Origin: Chloroflexota bacterium
GTDB taxonomy: Bacteria; Chloroflexota; UBA6077; JACCZL01
Reading direction: 5' to 3'
Assembly (NCBI GenBank): GCA_020845495.1
Contig: JADLFM010000216.1
Location: forward strand, 62,001-126,000
Length of the DNA stretch: 64,000 nt
Shown here: one piece after another, positions 53,960 to 63,409 of the stretch
Position numbering within the stretch: position 1 is the stretch's first letter
Layout of the letters: each line of letters starts with the position of its first letter
Translations under genes and position numbers: made by a program
The notes under the pieces: model-generated
The model's database searches: none
What the model was told of the DNA's origin: nothing
What the model saw: the letters and a program-made list of their open reading frames with translations, nothing else

Positions 53960-54493
53960 TCAGCGGCGCCGCCCCCGGCCGCCACGCGGCGCACCGCCGC
54001 CTCGGCGGCCTCCGCGTTGCGACTCTCGGGCAAGCTCCGGCGACCACTTCCAGATGTTGTAGTAGTGCGGGCGGCGGTACTCAGGCGGTCCCTCGACGTA
54101 GAACCCGGGGATGCTGGCGAGGATCCCATTCCAGACCTCCACATCACGCCGAACGACGCAGGTGGCGCTTTCCGGCGCCAGCGAGCGCAGCAACTCGCCG
54201 AGGAGGTGCTTGGCGATCCCGGCGTGTGGAGTCTCACCAGCGGTCCCGACATCGCGGATCGTCAGGACATCGTCCACACGCATGTGGAACTCGACGTACC
54301 CGCCGATCACCCAGTCTTTGTCCCGCGCATCGTAGCGTTCGAGCAACAGAAGCTCGTTGCGCTGTTGCGCGGTCCGTAGGCTGGTGCCACGGCCGCGCCC
54401 TTCCGGCTGCGCCAGGCTCGACGAGATCGAGCTCCGGAGTACAGGCAGATCCTCAGGTTCGGCCGATCGGATGCGGAACGCCAGCTCGTCCAT
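53960..54493 (-). CDS. GNAT-like acetyltransferase family protein
   Basis: A 177-aa protein resembling GCN5-type acetyltransferases: RIRSAEPEDLPVLRSSISSS at the start, WVIGGYVEFHMRVDDVLTI (a likely beta4), then AGIAKHLLGELLRSLAPES in the position of the acetyl-CoA loop and helix, though the classic Q/RxxGxG/A loop is not exact. The C-terminus is RGG-rich (GGRRGGGAPRGG). It lies 111 bp upstream of the recombinase. Confidence 0.65.
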   Translation of the reverse strand: MDELAFRIRSAEPEDLPVLRSSISSSLAQPEGRGRGTSLRTAQQRNELLLLERYDARDKDWVIGGYVEFHMRVDDVLTIRDVGTAGETPHAGIAKHLLGELLRSLAPESATCVVRRDVEVWNGILASIPGFYVEGPPEYRRPHYYNIWKWSPELARESQRGGRRGGGAPRGGRGRRR

Positions 54494-55582
54494 GGTGGCC
54501 CATCCGCCGCCCCATTGATGGGGGCGAACGGCCTTTAGCGTACCGGTTGCCACCGGACCGGGCAAGGCGACAGCCGTTAGCCGCGTCGTCCCCGGTGGGT
54601 GTGGAGCCACTTCAGGAACAAGAGCCGCTCCGCCTGGCGCGGCGAAAAGCCCGCCGATTCCAGGGAGTAGCGCCACTTGAAAAGGGTCAGGCGCCGCATG
54701 TCCTGAGCCGTCAGCAGTGCGCGTGGGGCAGCCGGAGTACATTGCCCAGCCCGACCGGGCGGCAGCCCGCGCGGCCACCCGGCGTTCGTCCCGTCCACGA
54801 TACTCCTTTCTCGAGACGCTGCGTGGGGCGAGCCGGCCGGCCCGGGCGGGGGGCACGCTTCTTGATCCCACCCGAATCGGCGCGACTCGACCATCCTCAC
54901 GACACGGGCGAGCCAGAGGCCCTCCCGTGGGCTGGCGAGACCTCTCCCCGACCCGCTCACCCCCTTCCGGTCGGTCGGCGGGCGCGAGGCTCCTCACCCT
55001 CAGCGCCTCGGTCCCGCTGGACCGCCAGCGCCCGGCCGTCGGCCGCTGCGCTGCTGGTGGAGAGCCAGTGCGCGACACGACTCCCGCCGTGGCCGCGTAC
55101 GCCGGGCGAACAGGCCGCCCACCGTCACGCGCGGAGCGGTTGCACCGGCTGGTCGCCTCGTCTTCCGCCGAAGCGGCGAGACTGAGCGACGCCAGACTCG
55201 GCGCAGCACCCCGTCCACGTGGAAGATCGTGTCGCATCGCGCTGACTCCCTTGCGACCGCCATCCTACGGGCGCTCGCATCACGGCAACGTTGCGCGACG
55301 GGGTCTTTCTGTCACTGAAACATAACGCCTGCTTCGAGCAACTCTGCCCGACAGGACTACTGAGCGTCGCCCACACGGTCCAAGGAGCGCGTGGCGGGGC
55401 AACACGAGGCGGGGCAACATGAGGCCAGGCAGCAGGGGTGCGGCGGATGGCACAGGTGTGGCAGGCAGCACGAACCATCGCCAAGTCTGAGGTGGTGACT
55501 GTCGCGGGCGAGGTAGCGATTCGAGCCGGGGCCGGCCTGGCCGCTACGACGGTCGGCACGATGGGCCAGGCGGATTGGCGAG
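54494..55582. other. 1.1-kb largely noncoding stretch
   Basis: Apart from the possible small protein at 54577-54699, open frames on both strands are Arg/Pro/Ser-rich shadows. A short duplicated TGGGGCAACA/GGCGGGGCAAC element occurs around 55396-55425. No RNA gene was recognised. Confidence 0.45.
54577..54699 (-). CDS. Possible small basic protein
   Basis: A 40-residue frame reading MRRLTLFKWRYSLESAGFSP then RQAERLLFLKWLHTH and a short end. The amphipathic pattern looks protein-like and AGGA lies upstream, but size and lack of context keep it uncertain. Confidence 0.3.
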   Translation of the reverse strand: MRRLTLFKWRYSLESAGFSPRQAERLLFLKWLHTHRGRRG

Positions 55583-56410
55583 TTATTCCAGCAAGAGCCA
55601 GTTCGCGTACTCACGTGCGCGCTGCCCAGTGAACGCTCGGGCGCCGTACGCGAGCAACTGGTCATTCGCGGCACACACGTCCTCGACGGTGGCGATCGTC
55701 CGGACCCGTGAGCGGAGGCCAGTCACACGCAGGATCTGGCCGACGTAGAGGCACTGCCCCCAGACGTTCGGGTGAATCCCGTCCGGGTGCATCACGTCTA
55801 CTCCATCCTGACTGAGCGCCGAGGCGCGTCGACGATCCATCTCGGCGTTCATGTCGAGCAAGACGGTCCGACCCCGCCACGGGCGTGCGAGTGTCGCCGC
55901 TTCCCGGATCGCCTCATTGACCGACCGGCCATCGCGTAGTAGTCGGTCCCACTGACTGTTTTCGGGCGCCGGTGGGTAGTCCGGCGTCGTGAGCATCACG
56001 CAGGTAATTTCATGGCGATCGGTCGCCTCTGCACGTAGACAGTCGAGCGCAACCTGATACAGCATCGCCTCAACGGTATGCGGACCGGCATCCTCGAGCA
56101 GAACGACGTCGCCGCGCCGGATGGCGCCCGAGACGATCGCACGCCGGATCCAGTTCGGCCGAAAACTCATCTGACCCTGCTCGTCGGCCGCAATGAGCCA
56201 CTCCACTCGGACGAGCACGTCGGCGATGCCGTTCTCTTCGGCAATCGCCCGGTACGTCGAAGCGGGCGAGCGTACCGCGTAGAGAGGATGATCGGCCGGC
56301 GGGGCGAACGTCCCGAGTGCGTACCCTTGACTGATCGAGTCTCCATAGAGCCAGATCACTCGCCCGTAGGTGTCCCGATTGCGCACGACCTCATCGTAGG
56401 TAGGCACCAT
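55583..56410 (-). CDS. SGNH/GDSL-family hydrolase
   Basis: A 275-aa hydrolase. Block I is GRVIWLYGDSISQGYALG with the nucleophilic Ser in GDSIS; block V is MHPDGIHPNVWGQ with the Asp-x-x-His pair. Middle blocks are less clear. The start is uncertain: ATG 56410 sits one base after GGAGGT, GTG 56407 is better spaced, and a TTG start at 56518 would add 36 residues. Likely an esterase or lipase; substrate unknown. Confidence 0.8.
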   Translation of the reverse strand: MVPTYDEVVRNRDTYGRVIWLYGDSISQGYALGTFAPPADHPLYAVRSPASTYRAIAEENGIADVLVRVEWLIAADEQGQMSFRPNWIRRAIVSGAIRRGDVVLLEDAGPHTVEAMLYQVALDCLRAEATDRHEITCVMLTTPDYPPAPENSQWDRLLRDGRSVNEAIREAATLARPWRGRTVLLDMNAEMDRRRASALSQDGVDVMHPDGIHPNVWGQCLYVGQILRVTGLRSRVRTIATVEDVCAANDQLLAYGARAFTGQRAREYANWLLLE

Positions 56411-56760
56411 ACCTCCGGGGTCGAACGAGCGTCGATGGACGACCGCCTCGAGGCGGCCGGCCCCACTCGCGAGCCATCTTGCACGCTCACCGCCAGCGGC
56501 CGATTCAAGGGTCGTCAAATCAACGCATGACGACTACACAGTATAGCGTCCAGATCGTAGTCCAGGTGCGCGCCTGAACAGACACCGGATAGCACTCCGT
56601 CGCCGTCCACCGTGTAGGGTCTGCCTGGAGCGGTGCCGTCGCCGTTGGCGGTTGCCGACGGCGAGCGAACTGGGCGGGCATCGACGTGCGTCCGGTGCGC
56701 AAGTACCATGTGACCTCTGGCAAAGCTGACTGCCGATGGTTCCGTGCCAAGGAGGGGGCG
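56411..56760. other. Divergent gap between SGNH and DUF2848 genes
   Basis: Contains GACGGCGAC-like direct and inverted short elements around 56600-56670 and the Shine-Dalgarno AAGGAGGGGG of the DUF2848 gene. No other feature was seen. Confidence 0.4.
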
Positions 56761-57441
56761 ATGCTCACGTTCCAGATCCAGGGGAGCGAGCAGACGATCT
56801 CGCTCCAGCCGCGCCGGCTCGTCATCGCCGGCTACACCGGCCGGGACCAGGCAAGCGTCCAACTGCACGTCGAGGAGCTACGCGCGCACGGCGTCCCTGC
56901 CCCACTGCGCGTCCCCGCCCTCTTCGCCTGCACCGCCGATCGGCTGACGACCAGCGACGAGGTGGAGGTATTGGGGAGCCAGACCAGCGGCGAGGCCGAG
57001 TTCGTGCTCATCCACCATCACGGGCGGGTCTACGTCGCCGCCGGCAGCGACCACACCGACCGCGAGTTGGAAAGGACGAGCGTCACGATGGCCAAGCAAG
57101 TCTGTCCCAAGCTCGTCTCGGGGGAGGTCTGGCCACTGGAGGAGGTGAGCGAGCGCTGGGACACCATCACGCTCCGAGGCGCAGCCCGGGGCCGGCCAGC
57201 GTATCAGGTGGGGCGGCTGGGGGAGTTGCTGCCGCCCGCGCACCTTCAGGCACTCATCCAGGAGCGACTGGGGGACGACGTCGAGGATCTGGTGGTCTTC
57301 GGCGGGACGCTCCCGATACACGATGGCGGCGGCTTTGCGTTCGGTGCGCCTTTCACGGCTACGCTCGAAGATTCGGCGTCCGGCTGCGTGCTCCGCTGCG
57401 CCTACGTCGTTCGCGAGACGGCGCTGACCGGCGACGGCTGA
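56761..57441 (+). CDS. DUF2848 family protein
   Basis: A 226-aa protein of the DUF2848 family (function not established, fold related to fumarylacetoacetate-hydrolase-like proteins). It reads RLVIAGYTGRDQASVQLHVE, APLRVPALFACTADRLTTSD, AGSDHTDRELERTSVTMAKQ, VCPKLVSGEVWPLEEVSERW. GGAGGGGG precedes the ATG. Its stop codon is embedded in a 14-bp tandem repeat. Confidence 0.85.
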   Translation: MLTFQIQGSEQTISLQPRRLVIAGYTGRDQASVQLHVEELRAHGVPAPLRVPALFACTADRLTTSDEVEVLGSQTSGEAEFVLIHHHGRVYVAAGSDHTDRELERTSVTMAKQVCPKLVSGEVWPLEEVSERWDTITLRGAARGRPAYQVGRLGELLPPAHLQALIQERLGDDVEDLVVFGGTLPIHDGGGFAFGAPFTATLEDSASGCVLRCAYVVRETALTGDG

Positions 57442-57464
57442 CCGGCGACGGCTGACCGGCGACG
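57423..57464. repeat. 14-bp tandem repeat, three copies, containing a stop codon
   Basis: Three exact copies of GCTGACCGGCGACG at 57423-57436, 57437-57450 and 57451-57464. The DUF2848 stop TGA is at 57439-57441, in the second copy. Confidence 0.93.
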
Positions 57465-57489
57465 GCTAAACGGCTGGCCCACAGATACT

Positions 57490-57538
57490 GGTCTGCCCCC
57501 ACACGACCGAACCCTTCTCGGTCATGTGGGAGCAGACC
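57490..57538 (-). terminator. Long hairpin downstream of the small exported protein gene
   Basis: Arms 57490-57510 and 57518-57538 pair over 21 bp. The two non-Watson-Crick positions are C-A on the plus strand but G-U on the minus strand, so the hairpin is best formed in the transcript of the minus-strand gene at 57631-57960. It may also stop the converging DUF2848 transcript. Confidence 0.75.
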
Positions 57539-57630
57539 CGTTGCCGCTGCGTGAATCGACGCTCATCCTCATCGACGGAGGGTGGAATGGCTCGCACCAT
57601 GGCAACCAGGGCGGTGAGGATGGACGGCGG

Positions 57631-57960
57631 TTACCGCGCGGTCAGCCGCCCGGTCGTGGGCGCCGCGATATGCTGCCACTTCGTCGTCGGTGTGCGCGTC
57701 GGCGGGGTCAGCGCCACGGTTGAGAGCGTGCAGACCGAATCATCGCCCATGCTTGGGCAGGAGTAGATCGAGCCATCTGGCGTGACGCAGCCATCGCCAC
57801 CGGTGCTCAGCGGAATGCAGTAGGTGCCAGGCGGAAGATTGCCGCGCAGCACCGTGGTGGGCGCGCTGCTCCCGTTCCTAGACTCGGCGTAGGTGTTCGA
57901 CACGCCAAACACTCCCACCAGCGCGAGCACCGCCAGAGCGGTCACGATACCTCGACGCAT
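57631..57960 (-). CDS. Small exported protein
   Basis: A 109-aa protein with a signal peptide (MRRGIVTALAVLALVGVFGV, cleavage near TYAES). The mature part has four Cys (TYCIPL, DGCVTP, SCPS, VCTL), possibly two disulfides. GGGAGG precedes the ATG. Function unknown. Confidence 0.7.
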   Translation of the reverse strand: MRRGIVTALAVLALVGVFGVSNTYAESRNGSSAPTTVLRGNLPPGTYCIPLSTGGDGCVTPDGSIYSCPSMGDDSVCTLSTVALTPPTRTPTTKWQHIAAPTTGRLTAR

Positions 57961-58302
57961 GGGAACGCCTCCCTCATGGCTCCTGGGATTCTCAGGGCCG
58001 CCGGCCCGTGAGTGCTGAGCCATCCGCACCTACATCGTACCTCTGTGCCGGATCCGGCGCTTTCACATACGCAACAGATTCGGTGTTCCCGGCGTGACAG
58101 GGCGAGTGGTGGGCGGTGAGTGGCGAGCGGTCCGTCACCAGTGCTCCGCGGCCGGAGGCGGTCGGAGGTTGGAGGTGCGCAGCGGCAGTGAGGGTGCCAG
58201 GAGCCGGCGATATCAACCCGACTCTCGGTGGGCCGGCGCGACTCCTAGTCGGCCGCCGCGACTCTCGGTAAGGCGGCTCGGCACGTGGTCGGGCGCTGGT
58301 GG

Positions 58303-59463
58303 TCAGTCCACCTCGACGTAGCCGGTCATCTGGGGGTGCGGCTCGCAGAAGTAGCGGAATGTGCCGCGCTGGCTGAAGGTATGGCTAAACCTGTCGCTCT
58401 GGCTCAGGATGGGCGACGACCACGACAGATCGTCGGACGTGACGCTGTGCTGCGCCCGATCCAGATTCGTCCAGGTGACCGTGCCCCCGACCGGAATTCG
58501 GATCGGGTCCGGCAAGTAGACGAAGAAGGCAATCGTGGCGTTCACCGTTGTCGGACGAGTCGTCGGTGTTGCGGAGGGCGTCGTCGTGGCGGTGGGAGTG
58601 AGCGAAGCCATGGGGGCGGGCAGATCGGTTGGGGTGGCCGCTCGGGCGACAGTGTTCTCGTGGTCGCCGTCCCCATCCGGGCGGCGTCGGCCGTCGCGCG
58701 AGCGGGTGCGCTGTCCCGGTGGTAGGCGAGCGGCCGAAGAAGTCGAGGAGTCCCCGTCGCCAGCCGTCGCGCCGCGTGCCAGCGCATCGAAGGGTGAGCC
58801 GCGTAGCCGGCCATCAACCACGTCACCACGCGGCGTCAGGCTGCGCGTCCGGCCGTTCCCGAGGTGCTGACCGGCCCCCGGGAACGTTACTGTCTCCGAC
58901 GAGCAGCGCTCGCAGGCAACGGTCACCGCGCCGTTCTCGTCCCGCCCGACGCCGAAAACGACTCCGTCGCTCGCGTCGAGCACCTGCGCGACTGCGAGGC
59001 CGCTCGGATCGACCACGCGGTAGTCGACGCTCCGGCCGCTCGCAGGGCTTAGGCGGTGGATGGTGGCGCCTTGCACGACCTCCAGCACGACCCGCGCCGG
59101 CACTCCGTCCGCGACGGTCAGGTCGAGCACGATCGACGTGGTATCCGCACCGAATTCCACCTCGCCGATGCCCGGTATCCGAAGAACTGCCAACGAACGC
59201 CCGACCGTCGCGATCCGGTCGCCCGGGCCGAGCGGCGTGTTCGGGCTAGCCGGCTGGACGGCGCTACCATCGGAGTGGACCACGGCCACCGTGCCGCTGA
59301 CCGCCCCGAGCAGCGCGACCGGCTCGGCGGCCAGCAACTGCGAGCCGGTCAGGACGAGCGCGGCCAGCGTGCCGAGCACGACGAGGCGCACAGCGGGCCT
59401 AGGGGTCAAGACCGCGCAGTATGCAGCACGCCACAGCGTCACGACCGCCAGACACACGCGCAT
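58303..59463 (-). CDS. FecR-like protein fused to a cupredoxin domain
   Basis: A 386-aa exported or anchored protein. A hydrophobic segment near residues 25-45 is followed by a FecR-like beta domain (SGTVAVVHSDGSAVQPASPN, PLGPGDRIATVGRSLAVLRI, GEVEFGADTTSIVLDL). A Ser/Thr/Arg-rich linker leads to a C-terminal cupredoxin: PIRIPVGGTVTWTNLDRAQH, then FRYFCEPHPQMTGYVEV, with copper ligands in AQHS and Cys373, His376, Met379. It may be a blue-copper electron carrier. The start is the ATG at 59463 with weak upstream signal. Confidence 0.8.
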   Translation of the reverse strand: MRVCLAVVTLWRAAYCAVLTPRPAVRLVVLGTLAALVLTGSQLLAAEPVALLGAVSGTVAVVHSDGSAVQPASPNTPLGPGDRIATVGRSLAVLRIPGIGEVEFGADTTSIVLDLTVADGVPARVVLEVVQGATIHRLSPASGRSVDYRVVDPSGLAVAQVLDASDGVVFGVGRDENGAVTVACERCSSETVTFPGAGQHLGNGRTRSLTPRGDVVDGRLRGSPFDALARGATAGDGDSSTSSAARLPPGQRTRSRDGRRRPDGDGDHENTVARAATPTDLPAPMASLTPTATTTPSATPTTRPTTVNATIAFFVYLPDPIRIPVGGTVTWTNLDRAQHSVTSDDLSWSSPILSQSDRFSHTFSQRGTFRYFCEPHPQMTGYVEVD

Positions 59464-59757
59464 CCAGGTGCCACGCTCGGGAAAGCTCCCATACTGGCGG
59501 CCGGGGCTGGTGGACGAACGGTCGTGCGGACCTTGGAGACGGGCGCGCTCGACCGTACAGGTCACGCTCGGGCGGGATGTTGCTGCTGAGTGATAGCCGA
59601 AGCTGAATACCATGCTGACGGCCCATCGTGAAGGACGCGGCGCAGTGCCGTCAACAGGCTTTGAGGACGCTGACGGCAGCTCCGGCTATCGGAACGACGG
59701 CGGAACGCGTTGGTAGACGGAGCGGGTCGGCGGGCGGCGTGGGCAATGGCGTCAAGC

Positions 59758-61338
59758 TCAGAAGGCGCCAGCGCCGCCGCCCACGAAGGTCCGCCATTCG
59801 CCGCAATCGTCCGCCACGACGAGCGGCACGGTCACCGCGCCGGGTCCGGCCCGCCGGACGGCGAACGCGATCTGACTGGTCGGCGCGGCCGGCCGATGGA
59901 TGAAGCTGCCGCTCTGCCCGGCCGTCCCACCGATGTCGACGAGGGCATTCTGGGGACGCTCGAAGGCGATGGAGCGAATCAGGCCGCCGCCGGCCGTTAG
60001 CGTGACCTGGAGTTGCCCCCCGCCGACGGGCGTCGTCGTGACATGAACGGGGGGCCGGGGTGCGCAGGAGAGCAGCGGCGTGAACAGGCCGACTGGCGGG
60101 AAGCTCCCTCCGAGGATGCCGTTTGACGGCACGCCGAGCCACTGCTCGAGGACCGCCGCGTAGACCTGCCGAAAGTCCACCGTCATCTTCAGGTCGCCGC
60201 TCGCAAGATCGGTCAGGCTGGGGTAGGCGCCGTGCAGGCCGCCGTTCAACCCCCCGCCCACCAGGAACATTGGGGCAGCCGTGCCGTGGTCGGTGCCGCC
60301 GCTACCATTCTGCGCCACCCGCCGCCCGAACTCGCTGAACGTCATCAGGGCGACGTCGCCGGCCCGGCCGACGCTCTCTAGATCTTGAAAGAACCCATCT
60401 ACAGCCTGGTCGAAGGTGGCGAAGAGGCTGGCCTGGGCGCTCAGTTGATTGGCGTGGGTATCGAAGCCTCCGAGCGACACGTAGAAGATCGACGTGCCGA
60501 CGTCCGCCGCCACGAGTTGCGCCACCAGTTTCATGCTGTTGCCGAAGCTGTTATTCGGGTAGCTGCCGCGCGGTGTGTAGCTCGCGGCTGCCGCCGTTAG
60601 CACATCGGCATCGGTGAGCGCCGTCAGAATCGATTGCCTCAAGAACTCGCCTTCCGGCGTGCCATCCGCCTGGGCCAGCCCGTTGCGGAGCGTCTGGATC
60701 TCAGCATTGCGCTGGGCGGTACTACCGTTGTTGACGCTGGTATAGCGGAAGCTGCTGATGCTCGCGATGGCCGGTACGAGCGCCATCTCGGTCCAGAATG
60801 CGCCGGCCGTACTGCTGCTGCCGACCGTCAGTGCCTCCAGATGGTCCTGGCGTTGGCAACCGCAGCCGCCGAGGTAGCGCCCCACCCAACCGGTCGGCTC
60901 CAGCCGGTCCGGCACGGCCGACTCCCAGATGTCGGTACCTCGGAAGTGGGAGCGGTTGGGGTTGGGGTACCCAGCGCCCTGGACGAGCGCGACCTGTCCA
61001 CGGTCGTAGCGAGCCTTCAGACGGGCGAAGCTCGGGTGTAGTCCGACCCGGTCGTTCAGGTTCAGGACCGAGCCGGATGGAATAGCGATGGTCGGGCGCA
61101 CAGGCCCGTAGGCCGGATCGGCGAAGGGGATCAGCGCGTTGAGGCCGTCGTTCCCGCCCGCGAACTGGACGATAACCAGGATCCTGCGGCCGGCCGCCCG
61201 TGCGACCGGCGGCCCACTACCGGCCGTATCGAGCATACGGGCGGTCTCGGCGATGAACGAGGGCACGGCGAACCCGGCCGCGACCAGGGTCGCGCCGCGC
61301 TCGAGGAACGTTCGGCGGCTCAGAGCGGCCACGAGCAT
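59758..61338 (-). CDS. DUF1501 domain-containing protein
   Basis: A 526-aa protein of the DUF1501 (sulfatase-like, alkaline phosphatase superfamily) type. The N-terminus is a likely Tat signal (SRRTFLERGATLVAAGFAVP). RILVIVQFAGGNDGLNALIP, GAGYPNPNRSHFRGTDIWES, SLGGFDTHANQLSAQASLFA, FSEFGRRVAQNGSGGTDHGT are family motifs. A Gly-rich C-terminal beta region follows. It pairs with the DUF1800 gene 169 bp upstream. Confidence 0.93.
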   Translation of the reverse strand: MLVAALSRRTFLERGATLVAAGFAVPSFIAETARMLDTAGSGPPVARAAGRRILVIVQFAGGNDGLNALIPFADPAYGPVRPTIAIPSGSVLNLNDRVGLHPSFARLKARYDRGQVALVQGAGYPNPNRSHFRGTDIWESAVPDRLEPTGWVGRYLGGCGCQRQDHLEALTVGSSSTAGAFWTEMALVPAIASISSFRYTSVNNGSTAQRNAEIQTLRNGLAQADGTPEGEFLRQSILTALTDADVLTAAAASYTPRGSYPNNSFGNSMKLVAQLVAADVGTSIFYVSLGGFDTHANQLSAQASLFATFDQAVDGFFQDLESVGRAGDVALMTFSEFGRRVAQNGSGGTDHGTAAPMFLVGGGLNGGLHGAYPSLTDLASGDLKMTVDFRQVYAAVLEQWLGVPSNGILGGSFPPVGLFTPLLSCAPRPPVHVTTTPVGGGQLQVTLTAGGGLIRSIAFERPQNALVDIGGTAGQSGSFIHRPAAPTSQIAFAVRRAGPGAVTVPLVVADDCGEWRTFVGGGAGAF

Positions 61339-61507
61339 CCTCCAACACACGAGCGGCGGGTGAGATCGGGAGTGCGAGGAGAGACAAGCGGGCGCCTCCC
61401 TCGCAACGTCGAAGCACGCACCCTGGAGCGGCCGGGCACGATACGCCGGCGTGCGTCGATGGCAGATGGCAGCGCCCGACCGAGCGGGCCGACGCAATGG
61501 CTCGCCA

Positions 61508-62881
61508 TCAGTTCAGTTGAAAGGCCGGCAGAGCCATGACCAGGTTGAAGAGGCCCCGCAACTTCTCGTCGGTGGCGGCCGTCGACGCGTACGCAACCAG
61601 AGCGTCGCGGGTTGCGGGGCTGACGTCCCCATCTACGAGCCGCGCCAGCACCGCGTCCACCCGGGCAGCCGCCGTCGGCAGGCCGGCCAGCAGGCTCACG
61701 ACAGGTGCGCCGCCGGCATCGGTGGCCGCCGTTTTCCCCAGACTGTTCACAATCGTCGCGGCCATATTGCAGCGGCTGAGAACGGTGCTCGCGTTGATCC
61801 AGACCCGACCGCTGGGCCAGCCGGACACGTCCGGGGGATAGAACAGCCGCATGCCCTGGTCGCGCAGGCGGGTGAGGACGCCGCTCGCCGGAACTCGCTC
61901 GGCGCCGAGCAGCCGAAGCGCCTGGACCGCCAGCTCAACCGGGGACTTGATGAGCGCGCGATACGCTCGTAACGAGGAGAACTCCGGCGACTTCAAGATC
62001 GCCTCGACGAGCCAGAGGACGTTATGCCCGCTGCTGGCGAAGCCGGGCGCGAGCGCCAGCACGACCGGATCGTCCTCGGCGACGGGGTAGGCGTACCAGG
62101 AAAACAGCTTCGCGGTCAGGAAGTGAGCGCTGACGTTTCGGCCGTTCTTGACGTGGCGCAGCAGGATCATGTGCACCTCGTCGCCGGACTCGCAGTGCTG
62201 GCCGAGTACGGTCTTCGTCCCGCCATCGTGGCTAGCTGCGTTCAGGTACCAGTTCCCATTCTGGTCGATGGTGTAGCCGGTGAAGGCCCGCGTCGCCTGC
62301 TTGACGTCGTCTTCGCTGTAGTTCGGGTCGCCCGGCCGCCCGACACCGAGCGAGAACAGTTCCATGACCTCGCGGGCGTAATTCTCATTCGGGCTCGTCT
62401 TGCGATTGGCGTTCAGGTCGAGCCAGAAGACCATCGCCGGATCCCGCGAGACGGCATCGAGCATGGCTTCGAACCGGCCGAGCGCCATCGCGCGGAACAG
62501 GTCGTTCTGGCGCAGCATGAAGGTGATCGAGATGCCAGCCTTGTCCTCGGCGGTGGCGAAGTGGTCGTGCCAAAAGAGCACCAGCTTTTCGAGCAGGGGG
62601 CGGCGGGTCCGGACCATCCGTTCGAGCCACCACAGGATCAGCGAGTCTCCGCTGTTCGGATCGACACTGACCCGGTCGGGAACTTCGCTGACGGCCTGAT
62701 AGTTCAGCAGCGCGTCGACCGCCGCCCGAAACGCACTCTCTTCGTCGGCGCTCGTCGCCATCGCCGCGTCGATTTCGGCCGGGGTCGCCCCAAACCCGGC
62801 CCGGCGGAACAGGTGCGCGAAGCGTCGCCGCCCGGTCAGTTCCGCCACTCGTCGTCCTCCCTCGTCGCCTGCTGCCGGCAT
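61508..62881 (-). CDS. DUF1800 domain-containing protein
   Basis: A 457-aa protein of the DUF1800 family: AHLFRRAGFGATPAEIDAA, LLEKLVLFWHDHFATAEDKA, LDLNANRKTSPNENYAREVM with ELFSLGVG, and LFYPPDVSGWPSGRVWINAS. DUF1800 and DUF1501 genes commonly occur as neighbours in several phyla, but their role is not known. The first 14 residues precede the conserved fold, so the start could be slightly downstream. Confidence 0.92.
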   Translation of the reverse strand: MPAAGDEGGRRVAELTGRRRFAHLFRRAGFGATPAEIDAAMATSADEESAFRAAVDALLNYQAVSEVPDRVSVDPNSGDSLILWWLERMVRTRRPLLEKLVLFWHDHFATAEDKAGISITFMLRQNDLFRAMALGRFEAMLDAVSRDPAMVFWLDLNANRKTSPNENYAREVMELFSLGVGRPGDPNYSEDDVKQATRAFTGYTIDQNGNWYLNAASHDGGTKTVLGQHCESGDEVHMILLRHVKNGRNVSAHFLTAKLFSWYAYPVAEDDPVVLALAPGFASSGHNVLWLVEAILKSPEFSSLRAYRALIKSPVELAVQALRLLGAERVPASGVLTRLRDQGMRLFYPPDVSGWPSGRVWINASTVLSRCNMAATIVNSLGKTAATDAGGAPVVSLLAGLPTAAARVDAVLARLVDGDVSPATRDALVAYASTAATDEKLRGLFNLVMALPAFQLN

Positions 62882-63409
62882 CGCCCAGTGGCAGCATCGC
62901 GTGTCGCGTTCGAACCGTCCCGGTGTCCTGTCCGGGCATGCGTTGGAGCACGGCCACGCGTGTCAGTAGCTCGTGCACGATTCCCGCCCCTTCGGCCCCG
63001 GGAAACCCCCTCACCGCCGGGCTCCTCCTCCCGCATGCGGGCGAGCCGGAGGGGGGGCGCTTCGCCCAATGACAGAGACAGCGCGCAGAGGCAGCGAGGC
63101 GTGGCAGGGTAGCGCCTGTCGCCGCCGGCATTGTGACAACGTTAGAGGGGGCGCCGAAGAGATGGGTGCACGTTTCATCGGGGTTGCGGATCGTTCGCCA
63201 GCCGCTCCAGGTCCGCTTCAGGTCCGTTACGCCCGATTCCACGACCCAATCCAGGCCCTCACGTGCATTCGACGCCGTACCCTGTTGCCAGATGGTTCGA
63301 TGTGGGCTAAGCTTTGCCCCGCGCGGCGAGCCCCGCCCGCGCAGGGCTCCGAAACTTGCCCGTGGCCGTGGCCGACGCATCGGCGCACGGCAGGACCGAG
63401 GTCAACGGT
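62882..63409. other. Divergent gap between DUF1800 and anchor-P genes
   Basis: About 530 bp. Frames are low-complexity on both strands. It should carry promoters for both flanking genes; none was identified. Confidence 0.4.

Noticed and set aside
54717..55325. 202-residue plus-strand frame
   Set aside because: Arg/Pro/Ser-rich with no domain; a composition artefact.
55438..55632. Small plus-strand frame of 64 residues
   Set aside because: It runs into the end of the SGNH hydrolase gene on the other strand and has no convincing motif, though the first 45 residues look vaguely helical.
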